Translations under genes and position numbers: made by a program
Shown: positions 17,979 through 26,583 of the stretch, piece by piece
How positions within the stretch are numbered: the stretch's first letter is position 1
Layout of the letters: every line of letters starts with the position of its first letter
The notes under the pieces: model-generated
Seen by the model: only the letters and a program-made list of their open reading frames with translations
The model's database searches: none
Told to the model about the DNA's origin: nothing
NCBI GenBank assembly: GCA_021647465.1
Contig: JAKIUQ010000008.1
Coordinates: forward strand, 1-64,000
Direction: 5' to 3'
DNA length: 64,000 nucleotides
Source of the DNA: Emcibacter sp.
Lineage (GTDB): Bacteria > Pseudomonadota > Alphaproteobacteria > Sphingomonadales > Emcibacteraceae

Positions 17979-19487
17979 TCAATCTTCCTTGATTTGAATG
18001 ATATGATTTCCTTCGGCAAGGAAATTTAAGCTATAGGTCAATTCACCGGGTGAGTTCGTATGAATGCTATAAACCGGCGCGCCCTTGTCAATTTTCTGAC
18101 CCACATGAATATACAGGTCAACGCCGGCCGCTTTTGTATATGGTGCGCCGGCCAGCTTGGCTATTTTGGCAATTTTACGGTTATCTATGGATTGGATAGT
18201 TCCGCTATGGGGGGCATGGATGATATGTTTATATTGTGCCTGTGGAATTTCTCTCATACCGCCTTGTGCGGCGCAGATGGCTTGAAATTTTTGCCATGCG
18301 CGGCCATTATCAAGAATTTTTCGGGCTATGGCCATGCCCTGTCCTTCGGTGACATCAGGTGAAAATTCAAGAATATGTCCCGCCAATAATATGGCCCGTT
18401 CCTTTAAGTCCAGCGGCGCTGCGCTATCCCCGCTCAACACGGCGACAATGTCTCGCGCTTCAAGGGCCGGCCCTATGCCGCGCCCAACGGGGGCCGTGCC
18501 ATCGCTTATGCAGGTTTTGATAGAAATATCCAGCTCTTTCCCTACTGTAACCAGATAATTTTCTAATATTTGAGCGGCGGAAATATCACGGACTTTTGCC
18601 GTCGGGCCGACGGGAATATCAATCAATATATGGTTAGAGCCCGCGGATATTTTTTTGGAAATTACCGAGGCAACAAGCTGGCCCTCACTATCAAGGTCAA
18701 GGGCTTTTTCCACCTGAATCAAAAGATCATCGGCAGGACTAAGGTCAACTGATCCCCCCCAGACGATGCAGCCATTTTCCTGTTCAACGACCCTGCGCAT
18801 TGATTTGATATTTAATTCTACGGGGGCGAGAACCTCCATGGTATCTGCCGTGCCCGCGGGAGACGTGATCGCCCGTGAAGAGGTCTTTGGTATGATCAGA
18901 CCAAAGGCCGCGACAATGGACACAACGATGGGCGTCGTTCTGTTGCCGGGCAAACCGCCGACACAATGTTTGTCTACAACAAGGCCCGTTCCCCAAGTGA
19001 TCCGGTTGCCAACATTGACCATGGCACGGGTCAGGTTGACGATTTCTTCCATATCCATACGCCCACCCGCACAGGCGCTAAGAAATGCGGCAATGTGAAT
19101 ATCGGCATAAAGTCCGGCAGATATATCCTCGACGATCATTTTGATGTTTTCTGCGGATAAGCGGTTGCCGTAAATTTTCGATCTGACATGGCTCATGGAT
19201 AGAATGGGACGTGCATGGGAAACACTGATCAAGTCTTTTTCATTGGCCCCTATCAGTTTCCAGGCATATTCAGACAGGCCCGCATGGTCTTTTTCCAATA
19301 TCTCCGAGCTGATGGTATTTAACGTCGCAATGACAAACCTGTCCCCAAGTGTTACCCGAACGCGGGCATGGGCGGTTAATCCCTCAGACCGGCAAACATG
19401 ACAATCTTCCCGCATATAGATCACGGCTTCTTTATAGCTGTCGATGCCAAGTCTGGTTAGATATAATTTATCATGCTGGGGGGGCAT
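17979..19487 (-). CDS. AMP phosphorylase / thymidine phosphorylase family enzyme
   Basis: A 502-residue protein, the length of archaeal AMP phosphorylases rather than bacterial DeoA (about 440), because of an extra N-terminal domain of roughly 85 residues. The glycosyltransferase core has DKHCVGGLPGNRTTPIVV and SSRAITSPAGTADTMEVL, close to the archaeal type. Expected reaction: nucleoside 5'-monophosphate plus phosphate to base plus ribose-1,5-bisphosphate; a thymidine phosphorylase activity is the alternative. The ATG at 19487 overlaps the preceding stop (TGATG) with GAGGA 6 nt upstream. Confidence 0.85.
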   Translation of the reverse strand: MPPQHDKLYLTRLGIDSYKEAVIYMREDCHVCRSEGLTAHARVRVTLGDRFVIATLNTISSEILEKDHAGLSEYAWKLIGANEKDLISVSHARPILSMSHVRSKIYGNRLSAENIKMIVEDISAGLYADIHIAAFLSACAGGRMDMEEIVNLTRAMVNVGNRITWGTGLVVDKHCVGGLPGNRTTPIVVSIVAAFGLIIPKTSSRAITSPAGTADTMEVLAPVELNIKSMRRVVEQENGCIVWGGSVDLSPADDLLIQVEKALDLDSEGQLVASVISKKISAGSNHILIDIPVGPTAKVRDISAAQILENYLVTVGKELDISIKTCISDGTAPVGRGIGPALEARDIVAVLSGDSAAPLDLKERAILLAGHILEFSPDVTEGQGMAIARKILDNGRAWQKFQAICAAQGGMREIPQAQYKHIIHAPHSGTIQSIDNRKIAKIAKLAGAPYTKAAGVDLYIHVGQKIDKGAPVYSIHTNSPGELTYSLNFLAEGNHIIQIKED

Positions 19488-20842
19488 CACAGTTCCTCTT
19501 GATCTTGAAATTTGGGGATGATAACGGCCCAGTTAAATTTTTCCTCGATTTTTTCTTTCAGGGACTTTGAGGCTTCGACCTCGCCGTGGGTTATGAATAT
19601 TTTCTTTGGGGCGCTTTTGAGATGCCCGAGCCAATTCAGGATTTCCTGATAGTCCGCATGGGCAGATGTATTGGTCATATATTCAATGCGCGCGCGAACC
19701 GGCCACATTTGGCCATGAATCTTGATTTCCTTTTCACCCCTGATAATCCGGTCGCCCCGCGTACCGCTCGCCTGAAAACCTGTGAAGAGAATAGTATTTT
19801 TGTGATCGCCAATATAGCGTTTTAAATGATGTAAAACCCGTCCGCCCGTTGCCATACCACTGGCCGATATGATAACAGAAGGCATCTCCTGCTTGTCCAG
19901 CTCCTTAGATTCCATAACAGTTTTGGTATAGGTTGCCTCATTGCAGATTTGTGCCCATTCATCTGCTGAAAGTCGATGGTCTTTCTGGTGCCGGCTTAAT
20001 AAATTAGTGGCATTGATCGCCATAGGGCTATCTAGAAATATGGGGATATCAGGTATTCTCTCTTCGCGCTTCAGTTGGTGAATATAATAAAGCAGGCTTT
20101 GAGTGCGGCCAACCGCAAAGGCGGGAATGACTATTGTTCCGCCTTTGGCCGCGGTGCTTGTAATGATTTCCCCGATCATTGCCATGGGATCTGTCTGGTC
20201 ATGCAGCCTGTCACCGTACGTCGATTCAACCACCAGATAATCCGCATGGTCGATATATTCGGGCTTTACCATAACCGGATCATTGGGCCGTCCCAAATCT
20301 CCGGAAAAGACAATGGTTTTCTCGCCGTTATCTATTTGAACGAATGAGGCGCCCAGAATATGTCCGGCCCGCCTTAGTTTGACCCTGAATTTTTCACCTA
20401 TATTAAAAGGCTTGTCAAAAGCCATGGGATGAAAATAGGTCAGCGCATCTCTGGCATCTTTTTGGCCATAGAGCGGTTTTGCAGGATTGTGGCGGCTATA
20501 ACCATATTTATTGGCCCGCCGGGCATCTTCTTCTTGAAGGTAACCACTGTCAGGCAACAGGATCGCGCAAAGGTCTCTTGTCGCGGGACTGCAATAAATC
20601 TTGCCGCGAAATCCTTGTTTCACCAATAGTGGAATATAACCGCTGTGATCAATATGGGCGTGGGTTAAGATAATCGCATCCAGACCTGCCGGATCAAGCG
20701 GCAGCTTGGCCCAATTGCGCAACCTCAATTGTTTTTGACCCTGAAACAGGCCGCAATCAATCAATATTTTTTGCGCGCCTTCTTCCAGTAAATATTTTGA
20801 CCCGGTTACGGTTTCCGTGGCCCCCAGAAAACTTATTTTCAT
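19487..20842 (-). CDS. MBL-fold RNA-processing nuclease (beta-CASP)
   Basis: A 451-residue metallo-beta-lactamase/beta-CASP protein of the CPSF/Ysh1-like class. The zinc motif HAHIDH is at residues 61-66; the RMMBL tail has the SAHAD motif in the last 70 residues. Relatives cut RNA or degrade it 5' to 3'. The start is the ATG at 20842 behind AAGGA. It is the first gene of a coupled trio; its stop overlaps the phosphorylase start, so it could deliver mononucleotides for phosphorolysis. Confidence 0.88.
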   Translation of the reverse strand: MKISFLGATETVTGSKYLLEEGAQKILIDCGLFQGQKQLRLRNWAKLPLDPAGLDAIILTHAHIDHSGYIPLLVKQGFRGKIYCSPATRDLCAILLPDSGYLQEEDARRANKYGYSRHNPAKPLYGQKDARDALTYFHPMAFDKPFNIGEKFRVKLRRAGHILGASFVQIDNGEKTIVFSGDLGRPNDPVMVKPEYIDHADYLVVESTYGDRLHDQTDPMAMIGEIITSTAAKGGTIVIPAFAVGRTQSLLYYIHQLKREERIPDIPIFLDSPMAINATNLLSRHQKDHRLSADEWAQICNEATYTKTVMESKELDKQEMPSVIISASGMATGGRVLHHLKRYIGDHKNTILFTGFQASGTRGDRIIRGEKEIKIHGQMWPVRARIEYMTNTSAHADYQEILNWLGHLKSAPKKIFITHGEVEASKSLKEKIEEKFNWAVIIPKFQDQEEL

Positions 20843-20982
20843 GTTTATTCCTTGCGTGAATTTACTTGCGGTCAAAACTGGTGAATAATGCTTGCGGAAG
20901 CTTATCACAAAGAAAAACGGGCAACTTGTCAAGGGGCCTCTAACGAAATATACATAATAGTTTTGATTAGTTTAATCAGGGA

Positions 20983-21585
20983 GTGAAAGTGCAATTGGCT
21001 GTTGATTTTAAAAAATTCCATAAAATAGAGACCCACCGCGAGGTTTTGTATAAATTTCTACTTCTCCTTGGCCTGCTCACGTTATATTTCTGTTATTTGA
21101 GCTATGAATACGGGTTGTTGACAGGGGGGATTGTTGCCGCGCTGACATGGAGCTTTTTTGTATTATGCACGCCCGTTGCGGATGCCGGATTTCTCTTGGA
21201 TTTTCCCATTCGCCTGATATTTGGTGTCCGTATGCTCTATAGCGAAATTCTGGTCTGGACGATGGCGATCAGTCTGAATGGCTTCGCGCTGATTTATAGT
21301 GCGCAGTCCTATGACAAAACTATTCTTACCACTCTTCTCAAGAAAATAATCATGACCCCGTATCCTTATTGGAGCATCATTATTCTGAGCGGCCTTGGTA
21401 CTTTCCTGTCCATTCATTTTGGAGATGAAATGCTTGATGTTTTCCGGCATCGGGACCGGGTAAAATATCATCAATATGGATTTATTTTTAAAGTGATCGG
21501 TTTGATCAGCTTATTTGTTCTGATATTTCTGGCCTATTTTTTCCTGCTGGATAGTTTGCAAATTCAAGGTATCGTTTTTTCATGA
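20983..21585 (+). CDS. Uncharacterised membrane protein
   Basis: A 200-residue protein I do not recognise. After a basic start (VDFKKFHKIETHREVLYKF) there are about five hydrophobic segments, near residues 25-45, 48-70, 85-105, 125-145 and 170-195. It could begin at GTG 20983 or GTG 20989; the AGGGA at 20978-20982 fits the second better. It is divergent from the RNA nuclease gene, 140 bp away, so might be controlled with the salvage trio. Its TGA overlaps the opposing kinase gene tail to tail (TCATGA, 21580-21585). Confidence 0.7.
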   Translation: MKVQLAVDFKKFHKIETHREVLYKFLLLLGLLTLYFCYLSYEYGLLTGGIVAALTWSFFVLCTPVADAGFLLDFPIRLIFGVRMLYSEILVWTMAISLNGFALIYSAQSYDKTILTTLLKKIIMTPYPYWSIIILSGLGTFLSIHFGDEMLDVFRHRDRVKYHQYGFIFKVIGLISLFVLIFLAYFFLLDSLQIQGIVFS

Positions 21586-22128
21586 GACCGGGTAGCTGAA
21601 ATTACATTTGGCTTCGGGTTGTTCCTCTGCGCAATAGCGCGTGAAGGCTGGCAGCCAGATATCATCAAATACCGAGGCCGGGCGGTGATCATTCACCTGT
21701 ATTTTGCGCGACAAGTAACGCTTCCGCGCCGTATCGGGGGTTATGGGTAAAAATATTTTAACATCCAGGGATGCCATCAGGCAGTCCTTGAACAGAAACA
21801 CCCCTTCGATGAGGGTAACGTCGTGGCTTTTTCGCGTAGAGGCGATGGCCTTTATAATGTCGTCATAATGAAGGCTGTTTTCATAATAGAGATCAAGTAT
21901 CTGCGCCGTCAAAGCGTTGTTTTGATGCGCGGTATAGACTAATTTCTGGATATCAAGATTATTATAATCATCAATATGCAGCAACGCGCAGTTAACGCCA
22001 ATGCGTGTTAAACCATCATATAGCTTTTTGGCAAAACTCGTCTTGCCGGCGCAGTCCAGTCCGTTAACGGCGATGACGGTGGGGCTGGCCTGCAGGAAAG
22101 GCTCTATATCTGAAATAATATCATAAAT
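21580..22128 (-). CDS. Uridine-kinase-like P-loop kinase with no canonical start codon
   Basis: The reading frame encodes a small P-loop kinase: Walker A GLDCAGKTS, then HIDDY (acidic catalytic residues) and a C-terminal lid with RKRYLSRKIQ. This resembles uridine kinases. No ATG, GTG or TTG lies between the in-frame TGA of the upstream amidohydrolase (22135-22137) and the P-loop. Candidates are ATT at 22128-22126, 9 nt after a GGAG, which gives 182 residues, or an ATG at 22135-22133 (TGATG overlap) that needs a +1 shift within four codons. A TTG at 21984 would delete the P-loop. It may be a recent frameshift or a rare AUU start. Confidence 0.6.
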   Translation of the reverse strand: MYDIISDIEPFLQASPTVIAVNGLDCAGKTSFAKKLYDGLTRIGVNCALLHIDDYNNLDIQKLVYTAHQNNALTAQILDLYYENSLHYDDIIKAIASTRKSHDVTLIEGVFLFKDCLMASLDVKIFLPITPDTARKRYLSRKIQVNDHRPASVFDDIWLPAFTRYCAEEQPEAKCNFSYPVS

Positions 22129-22134
22129 TGGCCA

Positions 22135-23454
22135 TCACTCCACAGCCGTAACCCCGCCGACCATTACAAAACTTGGGCTAAGAAGCGTGCTTATATCGGT
22201 CAAGGGATTGCCTTTGGCAGCAATGATATCTGCGGCTTTTCCAGCAGCCAGTGTTCCGATCGTACCGGCAAGCCCCATAAGATCAGCGGCATTGACTGTG
22301 GCCGAGATCAACACATCCTTTTCGGACATTCCCGCCTTCACCATCAGCACGAGTTCCCGTCCATTAACCCCGTGGACGCTGACCCCGCTGTCGGTACCAA
22401 AGGCAATTTTGACGCCCGCGTTATAAGCAGAATATAATGCCTTGGCCATCACAGGCCCGACAAGCTTGGCTTTTGCCTCAACCTCCGGGATGAAAAACCC
22501 CGGTTTATTTGTGGCAATATCCACGACTGTGGCACCTGCGAGCAGGGTTGGCACCAAATAGGCGCCGGTTTTTTTGAATAATTTAATGCTGCCCTTATCA
22601 AGGAATGAGCCATGCTCAATAGAATCAACCCCGGCCCTGAGGGCGGCGTCAATACCGCCTTTACCGTGGGCATGAGCGGCGACTTTGCGGCCCATGGCAT
22701 GGGCAGCCTGCACGATGGCGTTCTGTTCTTCATCGGTGAATTGTTGGCCGGTGCCTGTGGCAATTTGGCTCAATACGCCGCCCGTGGCCACATATTTGAT
22801 CATATCCGCGCCGTATTTAATCTGGTTTCTGACGGCGCGGCGGCAATCATCGGCGCCGTTACAAATGCCGCTATGGGGCGTGCCAAATACATCAGGACGG
22901 AACCCATTATGGTCGCCGTGACCGCCAAGGGGGGAAATTGTCAAGCCGCCTGCAACAATCCGCGGGCCTAGTATCTGACCCTTTTTGATGCTGTTGCGCA
23001 GGGCAAAAACGGCTTCTCGCGGGCCGCCGACATTACGGATTGTGGTAAAACCGGCATTAAGGATTCTTCGGGCATAAACTGAACCTGCCAATGCATATTC
23101 GGATGATGTTCTGGTGACGGCAATTTCCCGGCTGTGGGCTTCTCTTTCCCCGGTCACATGGGTATGGCTGTCAATCATGCCGGCCATGACAAACTGGTCT
23201 TTTAAATCAATGACCGTTATATTGACGCCGCCCGCAACTTCTGAGGGAGCGATATAGCCTTTTCGAATATCAAGAATTTTGCCATTTTTCACCACAATGC
23301 TTTGCTGTGATGTTGGCGCATTTCGCGCATCGGCGAGCAAAGTCCCCGCATGAATGATCGACCATGTATCTTTTTTTTCGGCCAGCGCGGTGACTGAAAA
23401 GGCCCCAAAATTAATACCTGAGACGATCGCTATCAAGAAGAGTTTCCGTAACAA
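22135..23454 (-). CDS. Secreted amidohydrolase (imidazolonepropionase/prolidase-like)
   Basis: A 439-residue member of the amidohydrolase superfamily. A Sec signal peptide ends near residue 25 (VTALA), so it should work in the periplasm or outside. Metal ligands are visible: H97 and H99 (DSHTHV), likely carbamylated K220 (MIKYVATGG), H261 and H263 (AAHAHG) or H281 (SIEHGS), and D355 (FGTDSG). Relatives are Xaa-Pro dipeptidases and lactone or amide hydrolases; the substrate is unknown. The start is TTG with GGGAG 7 nt upstream. Its TGA is in the same frame as the kinase that follows. Confidence 0.85.
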   Translation of the reverse strand: MLRKLFLIAIVSGINFGAFSVTALAEKKDTWSIIHAGTLLADARNAPTSQQSIVVKNGKILDIRKGYIAPSEVAGGVNITVIDLKDQFVMAGMIDSHTHVTGEREAHSREIAVTRTSSEYALAGSVYARRILNAGFTTIRNVGGPREAVFALRNSIKKGQILGPRIVAGGLTISPLGGHGDHNGFRPDVFGTPHSGICNGADDCRRAVRNQIKYGADMIKYVATGGVLSQIATGTGQQFTDEEQNAIVQAAHAMGRKVAAHAHGKGGIDAALRAGVDSIEHGSFLDKGSIKLFKKTGAYLVPTLLAGATVVDIATNKPGFFIPEVEAKAKLVGPVMAKALYSAYNAGVKIAFGTDSGVSVHGVNGRELVLMVKAGMSEKDVLISATVNAADLMGLAGTIGTLAAGKAADIIAAKGNPLTDISTLLSPSFVMVGGVTAVE

Positions 23455-23537
23455 TTTATTTCTCCCATATTTAAAGAATTCGAATGAAGTCTATCTATAT
23501 TACGGGGAATGCACCAGAAAAAATATGTAAAAAGATT

Positions 23538-24254
23538 TTAAAGGCGGCCTTCGTCTACATAGACAATGGCCTTGCCGTAAGCGGTCGAATCATCCACATC
23601 GAGCCACAGGCGGCCTTCGATATCAAATGTGCGGGCCTTGTCCCAGCTGCCAAGGACATTCATGGCCCCGCTGATGCTTTCGTCGCCCTCGCGGGTGCTT
23701 TGTTCCAATGCGTCAAACATGGCATCCGTACAATAAAAGATTCCCGTGTCAAAGGCGTTATAATCTTTGATCACCTTGCCAATATTTTCAATGCGCAAGC
23801 GGGTGCAATTAACCCGCGTGACATCATCAAGGTCAACCACCGGATTTTCAATATTATAATCAACACAAAGGGTCACCGTGCCGTCTTCGTGATCATGCGC
23901 CAACAGTGATTTGATAATTTCCGGATCAAACAGATGGTCACACATGGTCAGGATGAAGGGGCCTTTGATGACATCTTTGGCTTTCAAAACGGAAACGCCG
24001 TTCGGGCGTTCCCAATTTTCATTAATGATATGGGTGATGGAAATATTATCCCGTTCTGCCAGCATATCCAGAAAGGCCCGAAGTTTGGTTCCCCGGTACC
24101 CACTGGTGATAAAAAACTCATCGACCCCCCCCGCCAGAAGATTCTTTATCACCCGTTCAATAATCGGCACGCCATTAAGCTCGATCAGGGGTTTTATTTC
24201 CCCTTTTTCACGCATCCTGGTGCCTTGACCGGCAGCGGCAATCAAACATTTCAT
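23538..24254 (-). CDS. Nucleotidyltransferase, probably inositol-1-phosphate cytidylyltransferase
   Basis: A 238-residue NTP-transferase-fold protein. The nucleotide signature GQGTRM with a downstream KPL is at residues 9-23 and a metal-binding acidic site follows at TMCDHLFD. Length and motifs fit the cytidylyltransferase half of archaeal and thermophile IPCT-DIPPS enzymes; the CDP-alcohol transferase half is absent. Inositol-3-phosphate synthase lies 23 bp upstream in the same operon, so myo-inositol-1-phosphate is the most likely substrate, giving CDP-inositol. A sugar-1-phosphate nucleotidyltransferase is the alternative. Confidence 0.72.
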   Translation of the reverse strand: MKCLIAAAGQGTRMREKGEIKPLIELNGVPIIERVIKNLLAGGVDEFFITSGYRGTKLRAFLDMLAERDNISITHIINENWERPNGVSVLKAKDVIKGPFILTMCDHLFDPEIIKSLLAHDHEDGTVTLCVDYNIENPVVDLDDVTRVNCTRLRIENIGKVIKDYNAFDTGIFYCTDAMFDALEQSTREGDESISGAMNVLGSWDKARTFDIEGRLWLDVDDSTAYGKAIVYVDEGRL

Positions 24255-24277
24255 AGGATAATACCTTTTTAAGTTGA

Positions 24278-25405
24278 TTATTCGGCAGCGTTAAGGGCGT
24301 TAACCCGGCTGGCGATAAACTCTTCCGTCATATCATAGGCTTGATCATCGGTATATTGTACTGGCGGATGTTTGCAGAAATAGGCAGATGCCCCGTGCAA
24401 TATGCCGCCTTCGCCGTTTAAGAGTGCCAGTTTACAACAACGGATCATGTCAATGGCCACGCCGGCAGAATTGGGCGAGTCTTCCACGCTCAGGCGCAGT
24501 TCAATATTCATGGGAACGCCGCCGAAAAGATCGCCTTCCATGCGCAGGAAGCAAAGTTTATTGTCATTTTGCCAAGGAATATAATCCGATGGGCCGATGT
24601 GGATGTTATCTTCTGACAAACGTTTGCCCGCCACGGATTGAACGGCTTCTGTTTTGGATATTTTCTTGGATTCCAGGCGATCCTGATTTTTCATATTCAA
24701 GAAATCAGTATTGCCGCCCGTATTTAATTGATAAGTCCGCTCAAGGACAACGCCGCGTTTGGCGAACAGGTCAGTCAAGGTGCGGTGCGTGATGGTCGCG
24801 CCAAGCTGCGCTTTAATATCATCACCAACGATGGGAAGATTACGCGCTTTGAATTTTTCAGCCCATTCCGGGTTGGAGGCAATGAAGACGGGCATATTAT
24901 TAATGAAAGCCACGCCGGCTTCCAAAGCACATTCCGCGTAAAATTTTGCGGCTTCTTCTGAACCAACAGGCATATAATTGGTCAGAATTTCTGCGCCGCT
25001 TTCTTTTAATTCGCGAACGACCTCTTCTTTGGTTGCAGAAGGTATGTCGGCCACCAGAAAAGTGCGGTCATCATCATAATTGGCCATATGATCAGAGACA
25101 CCGTCAAGAACATTACCCATTTTAACAATGGTGCCGCTTTTGGGCAGGTCACCATGAAATACAGCTGTGCAATTTGGCTTTTCAAAGATGGCTTCGTTAA
25201 CATCTTTGCCAACTTTGCGTTTATCAACATCAAAAGCCGCAACGACTTCGATATCGCTCGGGCGGTAGCCCCCAACTTCCCAATGCATCAGGCCAGGAAC
25301 CTGCTTGGTATCTCCAACGCGTTCCGGTGTATAGAAATAAAGACCTTGAATGAGGGAACTGGCACAGTTTCCGATACCGGCGATTGCTATTTTGATTTTT
25401 GACAT
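24278..25405 (-). CDS. ino1: Inositol-3-phosphate synthase
   Basis: A 375-residue NAD-dependent myo-inositol-phosphate synthase of the actinobacterial/archaeal short type: IKIAIAGIGNCASSLIQGL at the start is the dinucleotide fold, with VPGLMHWEVGGY, AAFDVDKRKVG and NTGGNTDFLNM as family signatures. It converts glucose-6-phosphate to inositol-3-phosphate in the cytosol. The ATG at 25405 is preferred to upstream starts because the dinucleotide-binding strand begins there and an AAGG lies 9 nt before it. First gene of the inositol pair. Confidence 0.92.
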   Translation of the reverse strand: MSKIKIAIAGIGNCASSLIQGLYFYTPERVGDTKQVPGLMHWEVGGYRPSDIEVVAAFDVDKRKVGKDVNEAIFEKPNCTAVFHGDLPKSGTIVKMGNVLDGVSDHMANYDDDRTFLVADIPSATKEEVVRELKESGAEILTNYMPVGSEEAAKFYAECALEAGVAFINNMPVFIASNPEWAEKFKARNLPIVGDDIKAQLGATITHRTLTDLFAKRGVVLERTYQLNTGGNTDFLNMKNQDRLESKKISKTEAVQSVAGKRLSEDNIHIGPSDYIPWQNDNKLCFLRMEGDLFGGVPMNIELRLSVEDSPNSAGVAIDMIRCCKLALLNGEGGILHGASAYFCKHPPVQYTDDQAYDMTEEFIASRVNALNAAE

Positions 25406-25717
25406 AATTAATAACCTTATTTTCTGTTTTACGTGGCTCGAACCAAACACATAAAGACGCCAAGCTATAGCTTTGCGTCCAATAATTTCATATTTATGAC
25501 ACACATATATCATAAAAATATAACAGGACAAGCGTTTAACAGTTACATGAACCCGCAGCGCACTCTTATATGAGGGGCGTATATTTTTCTATTATGGCCA
25601 AAATATGGTTGTTTTCTGGGTTATGTTTACTTTGACCCGCGCTATTTTTACCTTGGAGTGACAAGGGTTTTGCGTTATAGCTCTTGCCAATAACCGATAT
25701 AAACGGAGAGTTTCGGC
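25406..25717. other. 312-bp divergent intergenic region, ino1 and FKBP genes
   Basis: This AT-rich stretch separates the divergent ino1 (minus) and FKBP lipoprotein (plus) genes, so must hold both promoters. Apart from a 24-bp palindrome near ino1 (25456-25479) I see no confident -35/-10 pair, terminator or gene. On the plus side, GGAGAG at 25705-25710 is the ribosome binding site of the FKBP gene. Confidence 0.6.
25456..25479 (-). promoter_or_regulatory. Palindrome in the ino1 leader
   Basis: GACGC (25456-25460) and GCGTC (25475-25479) flank the perfect inner palindrome AAGCTATAGCTT (25462-25473), with single unpaired bases between them. It lies 51-74 nt upstream of the ino1 start. It could be an operator for a dimeric repressor or an mRNA hairpin. 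No T-run follows on the minus strand, so it is not an intrinsic terminator. Confidence 0.5.
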
Positions 25718-26578
25718 ATGAATGCCCTATTAAATACCCCAATCAAGAAAATCGTAAAACCCGCAATATCAGTGATTTTATCAGTGATATTTGCCCTATT
25801 CATTTCGGCTTGCTCTGATAAAGAGCAGGAAAACCAAGTTAAGGAACAAGACGTGTCATCAGAAAATGAAATCCATACCACCGAGAGTGGTCTTAAATAT
25901 GAAATCCTGACCGCCGGCAGTGGCGCGAGCCCGACGGCTGACGATAGCGTTACCGTGCATTATGAAGGGACATTAATGGATGGCACCAAATTTGACAGCT
26001 CCTACGACAGGGGAGAGACGATAACTTTTCCGTTGAACAGGGTGATCAAAGGCTGGACCGAAGGCGTTCAATTGATGAAAGAAGGCGCGAAATATAAATT
26101 TACCATTCCGTCCGAGCTTGCTTATGGTGAGCAGGGCGGTGGGTCCATTCCGCCGAATTCCGACCTGATCTTTATCGTTGAACTTTTCAAAGTTGAAGTC
26201 GATGAAGGCAAAGAGTTTCTGAAGCAAAACCTGCAAAAAAGCGGCATTAAAGTTACCGATAGCGGCCTTCAATATAAGGTTCTCCTGGAAGGGACCGGCA
26301 AAAGCCCGGGCGCGACAGACCGGGTGACCGTTCATTATGAAGGCACTTTGATCGACGGCACCAAGTTCGATAGTTCTTACGACCGGGGCGAGCCCATCGA
26401 TTTTGGTTTGAATCAGGTTATTCGCGGCTGGACAGAGGGATTGCAGTTGATGAAAGAAGGCGCAAAATATAAATTATTCATCCCGTCTGATCTTGCATAC
26501 GGCCCGCAAGGCTCACCCGGAGCCATCCCCCCCAATGCGGCGCTTATTTTCACCGTCGAGCTTATTCGGGTTAATTAA
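25718..26578 (+). CDS. Tandem FKBP-type peptidyl-prolyl isomerase lipoprotein
   Basis: A 286-residue protein with two FKBP domains (about residues 52-150 and 175-286), both carrying VTVHYEGTL, DGTKFDSSYDRGE and GWTEG-QLMKEGAKYK. A hydrophobic N-terminus ends in a lipobox, ISAC, with C32 as the lipidated residue, so it should be anchored in a membrane facing the periplasm and fold proteins by proline cis-trans isomerisation. The two domains are similar enough, also at the DNA level, to suggest a fairly recent internal duplication. DUF423 follows 5 bp later. Confidence 0.9.
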   Translation: MNALLNTPIKKIVKPAISVILSVIFALFISACSDKEQENQVKEQDVSSENEIHTTESGLKYEILTAGSGASPTADDSVTVHYEGTLMDGTKFDSSYDRGETITFPLNRVIKGWTEGVQLMKEGAKYKFTIPSELAYGEQGGGSIPPNSDLIFIVELFKVEVDEGKEFLKQNLQKSGIKVTDSGLQYKVLLEGTGKSPGATDRVTVHYEGTLIDGTKFDSSYDRGEPIDFGLNQVIRGWTEGLQLMKEGAKYKLFIPSDLAYGPQGSPGAIPPNAALIFTVELIRVN

Positions 26579-26583
26579 ATATC

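Noticed and set aside
21580..21984. Starting the kinase at TTG 21984
   Set aside because: This would remove the clear Walker A motif GLDCAGKTS just upstream in the same frame.
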